64,000 bases of DNA from Luteibacter rhizovicinus DSM 16549 (GTDB lineage: Bacteria; Pseudomonadota; Gammaproteobacteria; Xanthomonadales; Rhodanobacteraceae): positions 806,001-870,000 of the forward strand of contig NZ_CP017480.1 of the NCBI RefSeq assembly GCF_001887595.1, read 5' to 3'. Positions 35,363-44,569 of the stretch are shown here, piece by piece (position 1 is the stretch's first letter; each line of letters starts with the position of its first letter). The translations under genes were made by a program, and so were the position numbers. A model generated the notes under the pieces. The model had not been told where the DNA came from. It saw only the letters and a list, made by a program, of their open reading frames with translations, and made no database searches.

Positions 35363-36658
35363 CTAGGCGGCGGCGAGGACGGCCTTGAGCTTCTCGCGAT
35401 CGAGTTCTTTTTCCCACGCGCAGACCACGATCGCGGCGACGCCGTTGCCGACCAGGTTGGTCATCGCCAGCCCCGTGCCGAGGAAACGGTGGATGCCGAG
35501 AATCAGCACCATGCCGGCCACGGGTACGACGGGGACCACGCTCAGCGTCGAAGCCAGCATCACCAGGGCCGCGCCGGCCACACCGCTCGCGCCCTTCGAC
35601 GTCAGCATGCCGACGATGGCTACGGTGATCTGCTGCTCGAGCGTGAGATCGATGTTCAGTGCCTGGGCGATGAACAGGATCGACATGGTCAGGTAGATGT
35701 TGGTGCCGTCGAGGTTGAACGAGTAGCCGGTCGGTACGACCAGGCCCACCGTTTCCTTCGGGCAGCCGAGCTCTTCCATCTTCCGCATCAGCGGCGCCAG
35801 CACCACCTCGGACGAACTCGTGCCGAGCACGATCAGCAACTCGTCGCGGATGTAGGCACAGAACCGCAGGATGCTGAAGCCGGCGATGCGTGCAACGAGG
35901 CCGAGCACCAGCACGACGAAGATGATGCAGACCACGTAGAAGCTGCCGATCAACTCCATCAGCGGCACGAGCGATACGACGCCGTACTTGCCGATGGTGA
36001 ACGCCATCGCGCCGAACGCGCCGATGGACGACACCGCGGTGATGTAGTGAACGATCTTGAAGAACACCTGCGCGCCGGCCTCGATCACGTCGTAGACGGG
36101 CTTGCCGCGATCGCCCGTCGCGGCAAGCGCGCAGCCGAACAATACGGAAATGAGCAGGATGGAAAGTACGTCGCCCTTGGCGAACGCACTGATGAAGGTG
36201 TTCGGGATGATCCCGAGCAGGAACTCGATCGACTCGATGTTGTGACCCTGGGCTACCAGGTTGCCGATCTCGCCGGACTTCAGCGTGGTGGGATCCACGT
36301 TGAAGCCGGAGCCAGGATGGAAGATGTGCCCGGCGACCAGGCCGAAGAACAACGCCACCGTCGAGATCATCTCGAAGTAGAGCAAAGCCTTGCCACCGAC
36401 GCGACCGACCTTGCGCATGTCGCGCATGCCGGCGATGCCGGTCACCACGGTGCAGAAGATGATCGGGCCGATGACCATCTTGATCAAGGCGATGAAGGCG
36501 TCGCCGAACGGCTTCATCTTCACCGCGTAGGCGGGCGACAGGTAACCGAGGATCACGCCGATCACCACCGCGACCAGCACCTGGATGTAGAGCTGCCGGT
36601 AGAAGGGCTTGCGCGGCTTCGGCGGCGGGAGCGTGCTGGCGGCGGTGGGTAAGGACAT
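35363..36658 (-). CDS. dctA: C4-dicarboxylate:cation symporter DctA
   Basis: 431 residues with eight membrane helices and two re-entrant loops of the DAACS family. Signatures are [28 protein letters not shown], the serine-rich [45 protein letters not shown] and [17 protein letters not shown]. It imports succinate, malate, fumarate or related acids. As the last gene of the gal-type cluster, it may take up the pathway's acidic substrates (for example PDC-like acids), although ordinary C4-dicarboxylates are equally possible. Confidence 0.9.
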   Translation of the reverse strand: MSLPTAASTLPPPKPRKPFYRQLYIQVLVAVVIGVILGYLSPAYAVKMKPFGDAFIALIKMVIGPIIFCTVVTGIAGMRDMRKVGRVGGKALLYFEMISTVALFFGLVAGHIFHPGSGFNVDPTTLKSGEIGNLVAQGHNIESIEFLLGIIPNTFISAFAKGDVLSILLISVLFGCALAATGDRGKPVYDVIEAGAQVFFKIVHYITAVSSIGAFGAMAFTIGKYGVVSLVPLMELIGSFYVVCIIFVVLVLGLVARIAGFSILRFCAYIRDELLIVLGTSSSEVVLAPLMRKMEELGCPKETVGLVVPTGYSFNLDGTNIYLTMSILFIAQALNIDLTLEQQITVAIVGMLTSKGASGVAGAALVMLASTLSVVPVVPVAGMVLILGIHRFLGTGLAMTNLVGNGVAAIVVCAWEKELDREKLKAVLAAA

Positions 36659-36666
36659 GAGGATGC

Positions 36667-37536
36667 TCAGTTGAAGTCGTACAGGCGCGCAGGATTATCG
36701 ACAAGGAGGCGCTTGCGCAGCGTCTCATCGGGACAGAAGCGGAACATCAGGTCCACCAGGCCGCCGTCGTTGGGCATGTCCTTGGAGATGTTCGGGTGCG
36801 GGAAGTCCGTTCCCCACAGCACGCGGTCCGGCGCGGTTTCGATCAGGGTGCGGGCAAAAGGAATCGCGTCGTCGAACGGACGCTTGCCGACGGAGACGCG
36901 CTCCGCCCCGCAAACCTTGACCCAGGCCAGGGGATTGTCGCGCATCAGCGCCACGAGCAGGCGGAATGGTTCCTGTTCGACCCCTTGCGCTGCCTGGACG
37001 CGGCCCATGTGGTCGATGACGAAGGGCACGCGGATCTTGCCGAGCACGTCCTGGAGCTCGACGATATCGTTGGCATCCAGGTGCAGGACCACGTGCCAGC
37101 CCATCTCGGCCACACGATCGAGCACACGCCAGAACACGCGCATGTCGGGGCGGCCGCCCAGATGCTGCACGAAGTTGAAGCGCACGGCGCGGACGCCGCC
37201 GGCGTCCAGCGCCGCCAGGCCTTTTTCGTCGATGCCATCGTCGACGATGGCCACGCCGCGGTAACGCCCCTGGCCACGGGCGATGGCGTCGAGCATGGCG
37301 GTGTTGTCGGTACCGTGGCAGCTCGCCTGGACGATCACGCCACGATCGAAGCCGAGGAAATCGTGCAGCGCCACGAGATGTTCATAGGGCGCATCGGGCG
37401 GCGTGTAGCTACGGTCGGGTGCATAGGGGAAGCGATCGGCCGGACCGAAGACATGGCAATGCGCGTCGCAGGATAACGGCGGCATGGCCTGTTCGGGTTT
37501 CGTGGGATTCGGATCGGGGGGCAGACAGGATTTCAT
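36667..37536 (-). CDS. Amidohydrolase_2 family hydrolase, 2-pyrone-4,6-dicarboxylate lactonase (LigI)-like
   Basis: 289 residues, TIM barrel. The metal motif is in [27 protein letters not shown], a beginning characteristic of LigI-like lactonases; further on come VIDHMGRVQ and [11 protein letters not shown] with the catalytic Asp. LigI opens 2-pyrone-4,6-dicarboxylate to 4-carboxy-2-hydroxymuconate, the tautomer used by GalD/GalB. Adjacent galC, galB and galD support this reading. The ATG is three bases after the galC stop; [11 protein letters not shown] at residue 17 is an alternative start. Confidence 0.78.
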   Translation of the reverse strand: MKSCLPPDPNPTKPEQAMPPLSCDAHCHVFGPADRFPYAPDRSYTPPDAPYEHLVALHDFLGFDRGVIVQASCHGTDNTAMLDAIARGQGRYRGVAIVDDGIDEKGLAALDAGGVRAVRFNFVQHLGGRPDMRVFWRVLDRVAEMGWHVVLHLDANDIVELQDVLGKIRVPFVIDHMGRVQAAQGVEQEPFRLLVALMRDNPLAWVKVCGAERVSVGKRPFDDAIPFARTLIETAPDRVLWGTDFPHPNISKDMPNDGGLVDLMFRFCPDETLRKRLLVDNPARLYDFN

Positions 37537-37539
37537 CGT

Positions 37540-38232
37540 TCACTCGTTCGGCAGGTCGTCGACATAGCGCAGCCCGGCCTCGGCCAGACGCGGACGCATG
37601 TCATAGATATCGAGGCCGAGTTCGCCGTCGGCGAGACGCGCGCGCTTGGCTTCCTCGTTGAGCACGCGCTTGCGCGACGCGGCGATGGCCGTATCGACGG
37701 TGGCGAAGGGAACCACGACGATGCCGTCGTCGTCGGCGACGATCGCGTCGCCGGGCCGGATGTACTGGCCGCCGATGACGACAGGCACGTTGACCGAGCC
37801 CAGCGTGGCTTTGACCGTGCCGCGCGCGTGCACCGCACGCGACCAGACGGGAAAGCCCATCCGGCGCAGTTCGGCGGTATCGCGCACGCCAGCGTCGATG
37901 ACCAGGCCGGCGACGCCGCGCGCCATGAGCGACGTGGCGAGCAGGTCGCCGAACATGCCGTCGTCGTTCTCCGTGGTGCAGGCGACCACGAGCACGTCGC
38001 CCGGGCGGCACTGCTCGACGGCGACATGCAGCATCCAGTTGTCACCGGGTTGGGCGAGCACCGTGACCGCACTGCCGGCGATGGCGACGTCCTGCTGGAT
38101 AGCGCGAATCGGCGGCTGCAGCAAACCCGTGCGCCCCTGCGCTTCGTGCACGGTGGCGACACCCATCGCTGCGAGTGTCGCGGCCTGGTCCTCGCTGATC
38201 TCTGGTCGGTTGCGTACGACGATGCCGATCAT
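37540..38232 (-). CDS. galC: 4-carboxy-4-hydroxy-2-oxoadipate aldolase (GalC/LigK)
   Basis: 230 residues of the RraA-like class II aldolase fold. Typical segments are ATVHEAQGRTGLLQPPIRAIQ, GDNWMLHVAVEQCRPGDVLVVA and the substrate/metal site GLVIDAGVRDTAELRRMGFPVWSRAVHARGT. It splits the aldol into pyruvate and oxaloacetate, the last step of protocatechuate 4,5-cleavage and gallate degradation. The start overlaps the galB stop by four bases (ATGA). Confidence 0.9.
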   Translation of the reverse strand: MIGIVVRNRPEISEDQAATLAAMGVATVHEAQGRTGLLQPPIRAIQQDVAIAGSAVTVLAQPGDNWMLHVAVEQCRPGDVLVVACTTENDDGMFGDLLATSLMARGVAGLVIDAGVRDTAELRRMGFPVWSRAVHARGTVKATLGSVNVPVVIGGQYIRPGDAIVADDDGIVVVPFATVDTAIAASRKRVLNEEAKRARLADGELGLDIYDMRPRLAEAGLRYVDDLPNE

Positions 38233-38951
38233 GCGAGGGTACCCTGAGTCACGTGCGGGAACACGCGCTGGAAGGCTTCTGCGTAGGTGATCTTGAAGTC
38301 CGAATTACGGGCCGCCTGCGCGCCGCGCTGCAGGCCGACCCGGGTGTAGTACTCCCACAGGTGCTCCTGCGCGCGCATGGTCTCGAAGGCGGCGCGCTTC
38401 TTCTCCCACACCGAGGTGATGTCGAGGAAGAGTTCCGGCTTCCACTCGCACTGCTCGGGCTGGTGCGGCTCGAACAGAAACACCGGCGGTGCGCCGATCA
38501 CCGGCACCTCGGGCTCGTGGCCGTGAGCCTGTGCGACGACGCGTGCCTCCTGCGCGATGTGGGTCGCCAGCGGGTGGTCGAAGTTGTACGGATCCTTCAG
38601 CGAGTGGCTCAGCACGAAGGACGGGCGGAGTTCGCGGTAGACCTTGGCCAGATGGAAGACGACATCGAGATCGGCGCGCATCGGGTAGTCACCGATGTCG
38701 AGGAACTCGACACTCGCGCCGAGGATGCCCGCCGCCTCTTCGGCTTCGGCGCGACGATTGGTCTTCACGCGATCCATTGTCATGCCGGCCTGGCGCCACA
38801 GCTTCGCGGACTCGCCACGCTCTCCATAGGAAAGGCAGACGATGTGCACGCGCCAGCCCTGCGCGGCGTGCAGCGCAATGGCGCCACCGGCGCGCCAGAC
38901 GAAGTCGGCGGAATGAGCGCTCACGACGAGCGCGGTCTTCGTATCGGACAT
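38229..38951 (-). CDS. galB: 4-oxalomesaconate hydratase (GalB), PIG-L/LmbE fold
   Basis: 240 residues. The N-terminal VVSAHSADFVWRAGGAIALHA is the GalB variant of the zinc-binding AHPDD motif of LmbE-like proteins, and LSHSLKDPYNFDHPLATHIAQEA carries the later His ligands. It adds water to 4-oxalomesaconate, giving the substrate of GalC. Co-transcribed with galC downstream and 23 bases after galD. Confidence 0.9.
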   Translation of the reverse strand: MSDTKTALVVSAHSADFVWRAGGAIALHAAQGWRVHIVCLSYGERGESAKLWRQAGMTMDRVKTNRRAEAEEAAGILGASVEFLDIGDYPMRADLDVVFHLAKVYRELRPSFVLSHSLKDPYNFDHPLATHIAQEARVVAQAHGHEPEVPVIGAPPVFLFEPHQPEQCEWKPELFLDITSVWEKKRAAFETMRAQEHLWEYYTRVGLQRGAQAARNSDFKITYAEAFQRVFPHVTQGTLA

Positions 38952-38974
38952 GGGTTACAGCTCCAGGAAAGAAA

Positions 38975-40057
38975 TCAGGCGGCGGGACCGCGCCAGATCG
39001 AGGGGGAGACGGGTACGCTGCCGCGCATGAGCAGCCGCGCGGTCCGGAGCAGCGCGGCGCGGACCACGCGCGTGCCCTCGAGACCGACCTCGACGCTGAA
39101 CTCACCGCTGGGATGTTCGATCGACACGATGCGCGTGTCGCCGTCGCCGGCCACCGCAAGATCGTGAGCGACGGTGCCCGGCAAGACCGCTGCCGTGGCA
39201 ACCGTAACCGCCCCGAGCACGCCGATCGAGCTATGGCAATCGTGGGGAATGAAGGTGCGCGTGCCGATGGCCCCGCCGTGGCGTGGTGCGGAGACCAGGG
39301 TGATCTTCGGAATCGGCTTCTTGCTCACGTCCCCGAGATTCATCAGGGGACCGGCTTTCAGGCGCAACGCTTCGATGCGGGCCTTGAGGCCGGTATCGGC
39401 ATCGAGCGTTTCCGGGCGTTCGTCACCGCGGACAGCGAGCTCGCTCGCCGCGATGATCATCACCGGCATGCCGTTGTCGATCAGGGTCACGGCGATGCCG
39501 TCGATGGTGTCGCGCAGATGACCTGTCGGCAGCAGGCTGCCGCTGACCGAACCTTCCGTGTCGAGGAAGCCGCAGCTCACCGGCGACGCCGGCCGCGGCA
39601 CACCGTCGATACGCGCGTCGCCGTCATACATCGGCCGACCGAACGGCGTCTCGATGGTGATTTCGGCGATGACCCCGGTGTTGATCGTGCGAACGCGGCG
39701 TGTGGTCGTGCCGTGGTCGCCGACGAGCAATCCCGCTTCGATGGCGGCGGGGAGCGCCGCGGCAAGCATGTTGCCGCAGTTCGGCGTGGTGTCGACGCTG
39801 GCCTCGCCGATGCCGACCTGGGCGAACAGGAAATCGAGATCGGCGGCGCCATCGTCGGGAATCGACAGGATGCCGGCCTTGCTGGTGAGGGTGCGCGCGC
39901 CACCGAGGCCGTCGATCTGGCGCTCATCGGGAGAGCCCATGACCGCAAGGATCACCGCGTCTCGCGTCGTCTTGTCGTCGGGGAGGTCGGTGGCGAGAAA
40001 GAACGGCCCCTTCGACGTACCGCCACGCATGTACCAGCAGGGAATTTCATGAGCCAT
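38975..40057 (-). CDS. galD: 4-oxalomesaconate tautomerase (GalD), PrpF family
   Basis: 360 residues with the two-domain diaminopimelate-epimerase-like fold. The start MAHEIPCWYMRGGTSKGPFFLATDLP is the PrpF/GalD signature; VDTTPNCGNMLAAALPAAIEAG and FIPHDCHSSIGVLGAVTVATA carry the paired active-site cysteines. It interconverts keto and enol forms of 4-oxalomesaconate. The ATG at 40057 was preferred over a GTG four codons upstream. A candidate LysR box lies 80 bases upstream (40138-40152). Confidence 0.9.
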   Translation of the reverse strand: MAHEIPCWYMRGGTSKGPFFLATDLPDDKTTRDAVILAVMGSPDERQIDGLGGARTLTSKAGILSIPDDGAADLDFLFAQVGIGEASVDTTPNCGNMLAAALPAAIEAGLLVGDHGTTTRRVRTINTGVIAEITIETPFGRPMYDGDARIDGVPRPASPVSCGFLDTEGSVSGSLLPTGHLRDTIDGIAVTLIDNGMPVMIIAASELAVRGDERPETLDADTGLKARIEALRLKAGPLMNLGDVSKKPIPKITLVSAPRHGGAIGTRTFIPHDCHSSIGVLGAVTVATAAVLPGTVAHDLAVAGDGDTRIVSIEHPSGEFSVEVGLEGTRVVRAALLRTARLLMRGSVPVSPSIWRGPAA

Positions 40058-40137
40058 CGTTATCGCCACGGTCCAGAACCGGGACGATGGTCGTCCTGGC
40101 AGGCGGGACGAACAACGCGATGTGTCGCTTATCTGTT

Positions 40138-40152
40138 ATGCGTAATCTTCAT
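40138..40152. promoter_or_regulatory. Candidate GalR (LysR-type) box upstream of galD
   Basis: On the minus strand the 15-mer is ATGAAGATTACGCAT. It has the T-N11-A form of LysR sites and matches the box before the porin (ATGAATATTGTGCAT) at 12 of 15 positions, extending to 15 of 20 with flanks. No other function is visible in 40070-40239. Confidence 0.5.
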
Positions 40153-40239
40153 GGCTGGCGCTCTGGATTGCATATGTTGCAACGCAACAACGGCGAGAGC
40201 GCCGCGGTAGAAGTTGGTGCACCGATAGCGTCGGCGATT

Positions 40240-40873
40240 GCGTGGAGATTGGTCGCGCAGAGCCTTCGGGGGGGTGGGCTTGAGGCAAAGAGCCTTCGGT
40301 GTCCACCCTCGCTGCTCAGACAGGTCCTCCGCGTTCCGTACCGGAAAGGCCGCTAACGCGGCCCGTGCCTATTTGGCCTGCGGCCGCTCCACTTGTGCGG
40401 AACTCGCCTCGAGGGTGGACACCGAAGGCTCTTCCCATCCTTGAGGTTCGTGCGGGTCGAGCCGACGAAGCAACGCCGCTTTGGCTGCTGGCTTTTCGCC
40501 ATCGCCAAACGGTCGACCCGGCGCGCCGGTCGCGATCGTCCGCGCGCGAGACGGCGCAGCGGGAGGAAGGCGCTCACCGAGCCGGGATGGTCGTGTCAGC
40601 ACGACTGCCGTAACGGCTCGCTTCGGCGGCTACACCCACGCCAACGGCTCGCCTTCCCGCTAACCGTATCGTCGTGAGAGACCTTGGTGTCCACCCTCGA
40701 GGCGAGTTCCGCACAAGTGGAGCGGCCGTAGGCCAGATAAGTACACGGGCCGCGTTAGCGGCCATTCCTTTACGGAACGCGGAGGACCTGTCTGAGCAGC
40801 GAGGGTGGGCACCAAGGTCTCCTGCGCGCGACGCCCAAGTGTACGCAGCGACAGCGACGGCGAAGCCGAGCCG
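40240..40873. repeat. Long intergenic inverted-repeat element, copy C
   Basis: Modules at 40298-40423 (two bases shorter than the others) and 40686-40813, spacer 262 bp. A degenerate tandem unit precedes the left module. It lies between the LysR gene and galD, which are on the same strand, so unlike copies A and B it sits upstream of an operon rather than between convergent genes. The remaining 30 bases before the LysR stop hold a C-rich tract and no gene. Confidence 0.85.
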
Positions 40874-40903
40874 CCCCCCCAGCCCGAGATTGCGCGAAGA
40901 ACG

Positions 40904-41827
40904 TTATTCCATGGGATCCAGGCGGCCTTCGGCAATCAGCTCGTCGACCAGCGTGAGGGTACGTTCGGTGATGCTGCTCATCGGCCGCTGGGTCGGAGTG
41001 GCCACGACCAGACGCGTGACGATGCTGGGCATCACGATGGGCACGGCACGCAGGTGGTGTTCGCCACGCCGTGCAAGCAGTGCATTGCGCGAGAGGACAC
41101 CATAGCCGACGCCACGCTCCACCAGGTCGAGCAGGGAGCGCACGGCGTCGATCTCGAGACGGATGTCGAGCGACACGCCGTAACGCGCCGCATCCGCCTC
41201 GATCAGCTGCCGCACGGAATGCAGGGGCGACGGAATGATCAGCGGGTACTGGCCCAGCGTTCCCAGCGGGACGCTGTCGGGCAGCGCGCGTCCGTCGTGC
41301 GTGCTGCCGATCAGGTAAAGCTCTTCGGAATGCACGTGGCGGAAGCGCATGTTCGCGTTCACGGCCGGGTTGTACAGCAGCGCGCAGTCCAGCCGGCCCA
41401 GTTGCAGCCACTCCAGCAGGCTTGCGCTCAAGGCCTCGACCACGCTGATCTGCGCGGCGGGATAGCGCTCGCGGAAGCGCATCACCAGCTCGACCGTCAA
41501 CAGCGAACCGATGCTCGGCGGCACGCCGATGGCGAGCTTGCCGGCCTGCACGCCACGTGCCTGCCCGAGTTGCAGGCGTGCCACTTCCACCTGGCGGAGG
41601 ATGCCGCGCCCGTGTTCGACGAGCTCGCGGCCCGCCTCGGTGGCGACGACGCCGCGGCCGTTGCGTTCCAGCAAGTGGGTGCCCAGCTCCATCTCCAACT
41701 GCCGCACCTGGCGGCTGAGCAGGGACTGGGAGACATCCAGCGTCGCGGCGGCACGGGTGAGGCTGCCGAACTCGACGATGCGGATGAAGCTCTGCAGATG
41801 TTTCAGGTCCAAGGTTGCGTCGCGCAC
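40904..41827 (-). CDS. galR: LysR-family regulator of the gal-type cluster
   Basis: 307 residues. The helix-turn-helix lies in LQSFIRIVEFGSLTRAAATLDVSQSLLSRQVRQLEMELG (about 10-48), followed by a two-lobed effector-binding domain (about 95-300). It resembles the CbbR/NAC-like group that includes GalR of Pseudomonas, which activates gallate genes. Position between the porin and the gal enzymes, together with the paired T-N11-A boxes, supports control of both units; the inducer is probably a pathway acid. The symbol is by context. Confidence 0.8.
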   Translation of the reverse strand: MRDATLDLKHLQSFIRIVEFGSLTRAAATLDVSQSLLSRQVRQLEMELGTHLLERNGRGVVATEAGRELVEHGRGILRQVEVARLQLGQARGVQAGKLAIGVPPSIGSLLTVELVMRFRERYPAAQISVVEALSASLLEWLQLGRLDCALLYNPAVNANMRFRHVHSEELYLIGSTHDGRALPDSVPLGTLGQYPLIIPSPLHSVRQLIEADAARYGVSLDIRLEIDAVRSLLDLVERGVGYGVLSRNALLARRGEHHLRAVPIVMPSIVTRLVVATPTQRPMSSITERTLTLVDELIAEGRLDPME

Positions 41828-41876
41828 CAGGTATCCAGGGTGGTCCGATTATGGCGCGAATACCGCGCGGGCGGCG

Positions 41877-43226
41877 TCACTGACTGCCCGGGCCGCCCAT
41901 GTTCACCATGACGCGCAGGCCGATCACGATCGCGTTGGCCGGCACGCGCTTCACGCCTACCGTATTGCCGAGGATGTCCGGGCTGACGATGTACTGCAGA
42001 TTCGGGACCAGGCTGACCACCGGGAACAGCTTGTAGCTGTAGTTGAGTTCGGTCATCCATTCGTTGCGTGCGAAGTGATCGTTCGTGCCGCTGTTCTTGT
42101 GGATCAGGTCGTCTTCGTAACCGACGGCCTTGCGGCTGAAGCGGAACAGCGTGCCCTGGAAACCGAGCGAGTCGTTCGGGCGGGCGGCTGACAGGCCGGT
42201 CCACAGCAGGCCGAACGTGGACTGCAGCGTGTAGTTCTCGGCATTGTCCAGCGGGCCTGTGAGCGAGCCGAACACCGCGAGATTACGTGTATTGCTGTTG
42301 GGATCCGGCTTCCAGACGACTTTGTCGGCGAGTACGTAGACACCGTAGCGCCCGCCGTCGTAGTTGCGCGCCGTGCCGCCGACGAGGCCGCGATGCAGGC
42401 CCTTGGTGTTCAGTTCCGGATCGGTGAAATCCGCGGAGTTGTACCAGCCGCCGATCTTCAGGTGCTTCGGGTAGGGGTCGTTGGCGAAGCTGGTTTCATA
42501 GCCGGCTTCGACCGGAATCATCACGCCGGTCGCGTTGTTGATGCCCAGGTCCAGACCGTTGTTGTTGCGTCGCTCGGGATTGATTTCGAAGGCGCCGATC
42601 GACAGGTAGCGCGCATCCGGCTGGTACTTCACACGCGCGCCCCAGTTCACGTACGGGAAGCCGCTGAAGCCACCCGTGGTGTTGGTCAGCTGGTACGGAC
42701 AATCCGGGGCGCTGACGAAACGACAGCCATACGTGGAGCGCGCGAACTGCCAGGTCGCATTGAGGCGACCGGCGAGCACGTTGATGTGACTATCGGAAAA
42801 CTGCTGCTCCCAGCTGAACTGGGCGAGCTGCCACTGGCGCTTTGGATACCAGTAGCCCTGCACTTTCTGCACCACGCCGATATCGTCGGCCGCGACGCTG
42901 TGGCCGTAGTAGCGGGCGAAGGTGATGTGCATCTTGCCGCCATCGATGCCGGCGAGCTTGCCCATGTCCAGATCCGCGCCGCCGACCGCGCCACCGCCGT
43001 TGGTCGCGCCCAGGCGCTCGCCACCGCGCACATTGCCGGCCCAATCGTTGGCCCAGACAAAGCGCAGCGAAATCCCGTCGTCACGCAGCCGGTCTACCGG
43101 GCCACCCGTGTCCTTCGGCTTCTCCGGCGTCGTCTGGCGAGGTTCCTGCGCATCGGGAGTCGTCTGCGCGACGGCAGCGGAAGCGGCGACCGCAAACAAG
43201 GCGGCAATGGCGAAGCGATGGATCAT
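41877..43226 (-). CDS. OprB-family outer-membrane porin
   Basis: 449 residues. Signal peptide MIHRFAIAALFAVAASAAVAQ, a linker rich in Pro and charged residues, then the OprB barrel (DDGISLRFVWANDWAGNVRGG, SWEQQFSDSHINVLAGRLNATWQFA, YVNWGARVKYQPDARYLSIGAFEINP) ending without a terminal aromatic (MGGPGSQ). OprB proteins admit sugars and, in aromatic clusters (for example galP), aromatic or acidic substrates. Its gene is 49 bases upstream of the LysR gene on the same strand, with a LysR box 128 bases before its start. Confidence 0.84.
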   Translation of the reverse strand: MIHRFAIAALFAVAASAAVAQTTPDAQEPRQTTPEKPKDTGGPVDRLRDDGISLRFVWANDWAGNVRGGERLGATNGGGAVGGADLDMGKLAGIDGGKMHITFARYYGHSVAADDIGVVQKVQGYWYPKRQWQLAQFSWEQQFSDSHINVLAGRLNATWQFARSTYGCRFVSAPDCPYQLTNTTGGFSGFPYVNWGARVKYQPDARYLSIGAFEINPERRNNNGLDLGINNATGVMIPVEAGYETSFANDPYPKHLKIGGWYNSADFTDPELNTKGLHRGLVGGTARNYDGGRYGVYVLADKVVWKPDPNSNTRNLAVFGSLTGPLDNAENYTLQSTFGLLWTGLSAARPNDSLGFQGTLFRFSRKAVGYEDDLIHKNSGTNDHFARNEWMTELNYSYKLFPVVSLVPNLQYIVSPDILGNTVGVKRVPANAIVIGLRVMVNMGGPGSQ

Positions 43227-43354
43227 CGGTGGAAGCCCCTGGAGAAACCGCCGGATGATGGCGGAGCGGGGCGATGCTGTCGGCCGGGAGGTCGCAGAAC
43301 AATGCGATCGGGGAACTATCAGGTATGCACAGAACGCATGGCTTGCATTACGTC

Positions 43355-43369
43355 ATGAATATTGTGCAT
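43355..43369. promoter_or_regulatory. Candidate GalR (LysR-type) box upstream of the porin
   Basis: ATGAATATTGTGCAT, with T-N11-A dyad, in the otherwise empty 185-bp region between the porin start and the GH15-like stop. It resembles the box before galD. Confidence 0.5.
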
Positions 43370-43411
43370 CGCAACATGCGATCAGGGCCTCCGAGGCAGG
43401 CCCTGACGCAA

Positions 43412-44401
43412 TCAGGCCATGCGCGATTGCGGCGGTGGCACATGAGCCGCGGCGCACAAGGATTCAGGCAAGCCGACTTCCCCGTAGGCCTCCAGATAAT
43501 GCCCAAGGGTCGTGGCGAAGGTCGGGTCGGATGGCCAGCGCTCGTGCGTCGCGGACATCGCCTGGCCCTGAACGTAGGCGAGCAGCTCCACGCATTCGTG
43601 GCGGTATCCCAGGGAGAGGAAACGAGCCGCCGCCCGGGTCGACTCACCCAGGGGAGCAGCCGAGAATCCCGAGGCCCGGGGGTCTTCGACCCGTAGACCA
43701 GCGGCCGAGCAGGCCAGCTTCAGTGCGAGCGCTTCGCGCAGGACGGCGTCGAAATCCGCCGCCTTATACCGGCAACGGTCGCTCCACCAGGTCCAGTAGT
43801 GGATGGTGTCGCCCAAGGCATGCATGGCCGAGGCAACCAGCGAGGCGCCGCCCTGGACCGGCCGCTCGCTCACGACGAGCGCGACGCTCTCACCCGCCGT
43901 GAGTCGAAACGCCTTCCCCGCCACCCCCTCGTCAAAGGCCAGCAGACGCGAACAGGCCACATGCCAGCCCGGTGCGGGAGCCGCTTCAGCGGCGATAGTC
44001 CACAGCGCGCAGGACAGCTCGAAGGCCACCTCCCCCTCGGTGCACGTAACGATCCGCACGAAGCGACCGGAAGAAATCGCCTCGGCCTGCCCCGGTCTTC
44101 CCTCGGCCAGGGCCATGAAGTCGACCACGCGGAGCTCCCCCGAGGCCGTGTGGGCCGTGGACTCCAGGACATTGGTGCCCGGGACGTAGGCGGCCACCCA
44201 GGCGGGATCGCCGTCCACGGCGAGCGTCATCAGGGACTGCTGCGGGTCCACCGGCCGGAGCAGGCCGGCGTCCCGGTTCAGCGCGAGCTGGACCACCGAC
44301 GCATCGGCCCGCACCCGGCCGAAGCCGCGCAGATCGCCGACGGGCAGGCCGCAGGCGGTCTGCCGTTCCAGGGTAATGGCGGCAAGCTCTTGTTGGGACA
44401 C
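43412..44401 (-). CDS. GH15-like protein, N-terminal (non-catalytic) domain only
   Basis: 329 residues, about half the length of GH15-family glucoamylase/trehalase-like proteins. The visible part corresponds to the N-terminal beta-sandwich and linker: YVPGTNVLESTAHTASGELRVVDFMAL, RFVRIVTCTEGEVAFEL and the linker DTIHYWTWWSDRCRYKAADFDAVLREALALKLACSAA. The catalytic (alpha/alpha)6 barrel with its two Glu is absent, so the product is unlikely to hydrolyse sugars by itself. A GTG start at 44401 has an AGGAAA ribosome site. A REP core is embedded in frame at 43972-43998. It may be a decayed gene or a partner protein. It is divergent from the oxidoreductase gene. Confidence 0.6.
   Translation of the reverse strand: MSQQELAAITLERQTACGLPVGDLRGFGRVRADASVVQLALNRDAGLLRPVDPQQSLMTLAVDGDPAWVAAYVPGTNVLESTAHTASGELRVVDFMALAEGRPGQAEAISSGRFVRIVTCTEGEVAFELSCALWTIAAEAAPAPGWHVACSRLLAFDEGVAGKAFRLTAGESVALVVSERPVQGGASLVASAMHALGDTIHYWTWWSDRCRYKAADFDAVLREALALKLACSAAGLRVEDPRASGFSAAPLGESTRAAARFLSLGYRHECVELLAYVQGQAMSATHERWPSDPTFATTLGHYLEAYGEVGLPESLCAAAHVPPPQSRMA
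43972..43998. repeat. REP palindrome inside the GH15-like gene
   Basis: The core GGGAGCCGCTTCAGCGGCGA, identical to intergenic REP units, is read in frame as TIAAEAAPAP in the GH15-like protein. Confidence 0.75.
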
Positions 44402-44569
44402 TAGTGTTTTCCTGGCGTCGTGGGGAGGAACGCCGAGCGGCGCGCAGGTTGCAGGGCGGGCCGACAAGGCGGTGTGAATCCCGCGCGAGCAAAGCGACGA
44501 CGTACTGTGCGATTTACTTACGCCTTCCCGTTTAGGATTAGGCCAGGTGCAGACATCGAGACGGCAGTC

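Noticed and set aside
40880..40903. Run of C near 40873-40880 as a phase-variable tract
   Set aside because: It lies in the non-coding edge of element copy C, not in a gene or promoter spacer that could be switched.
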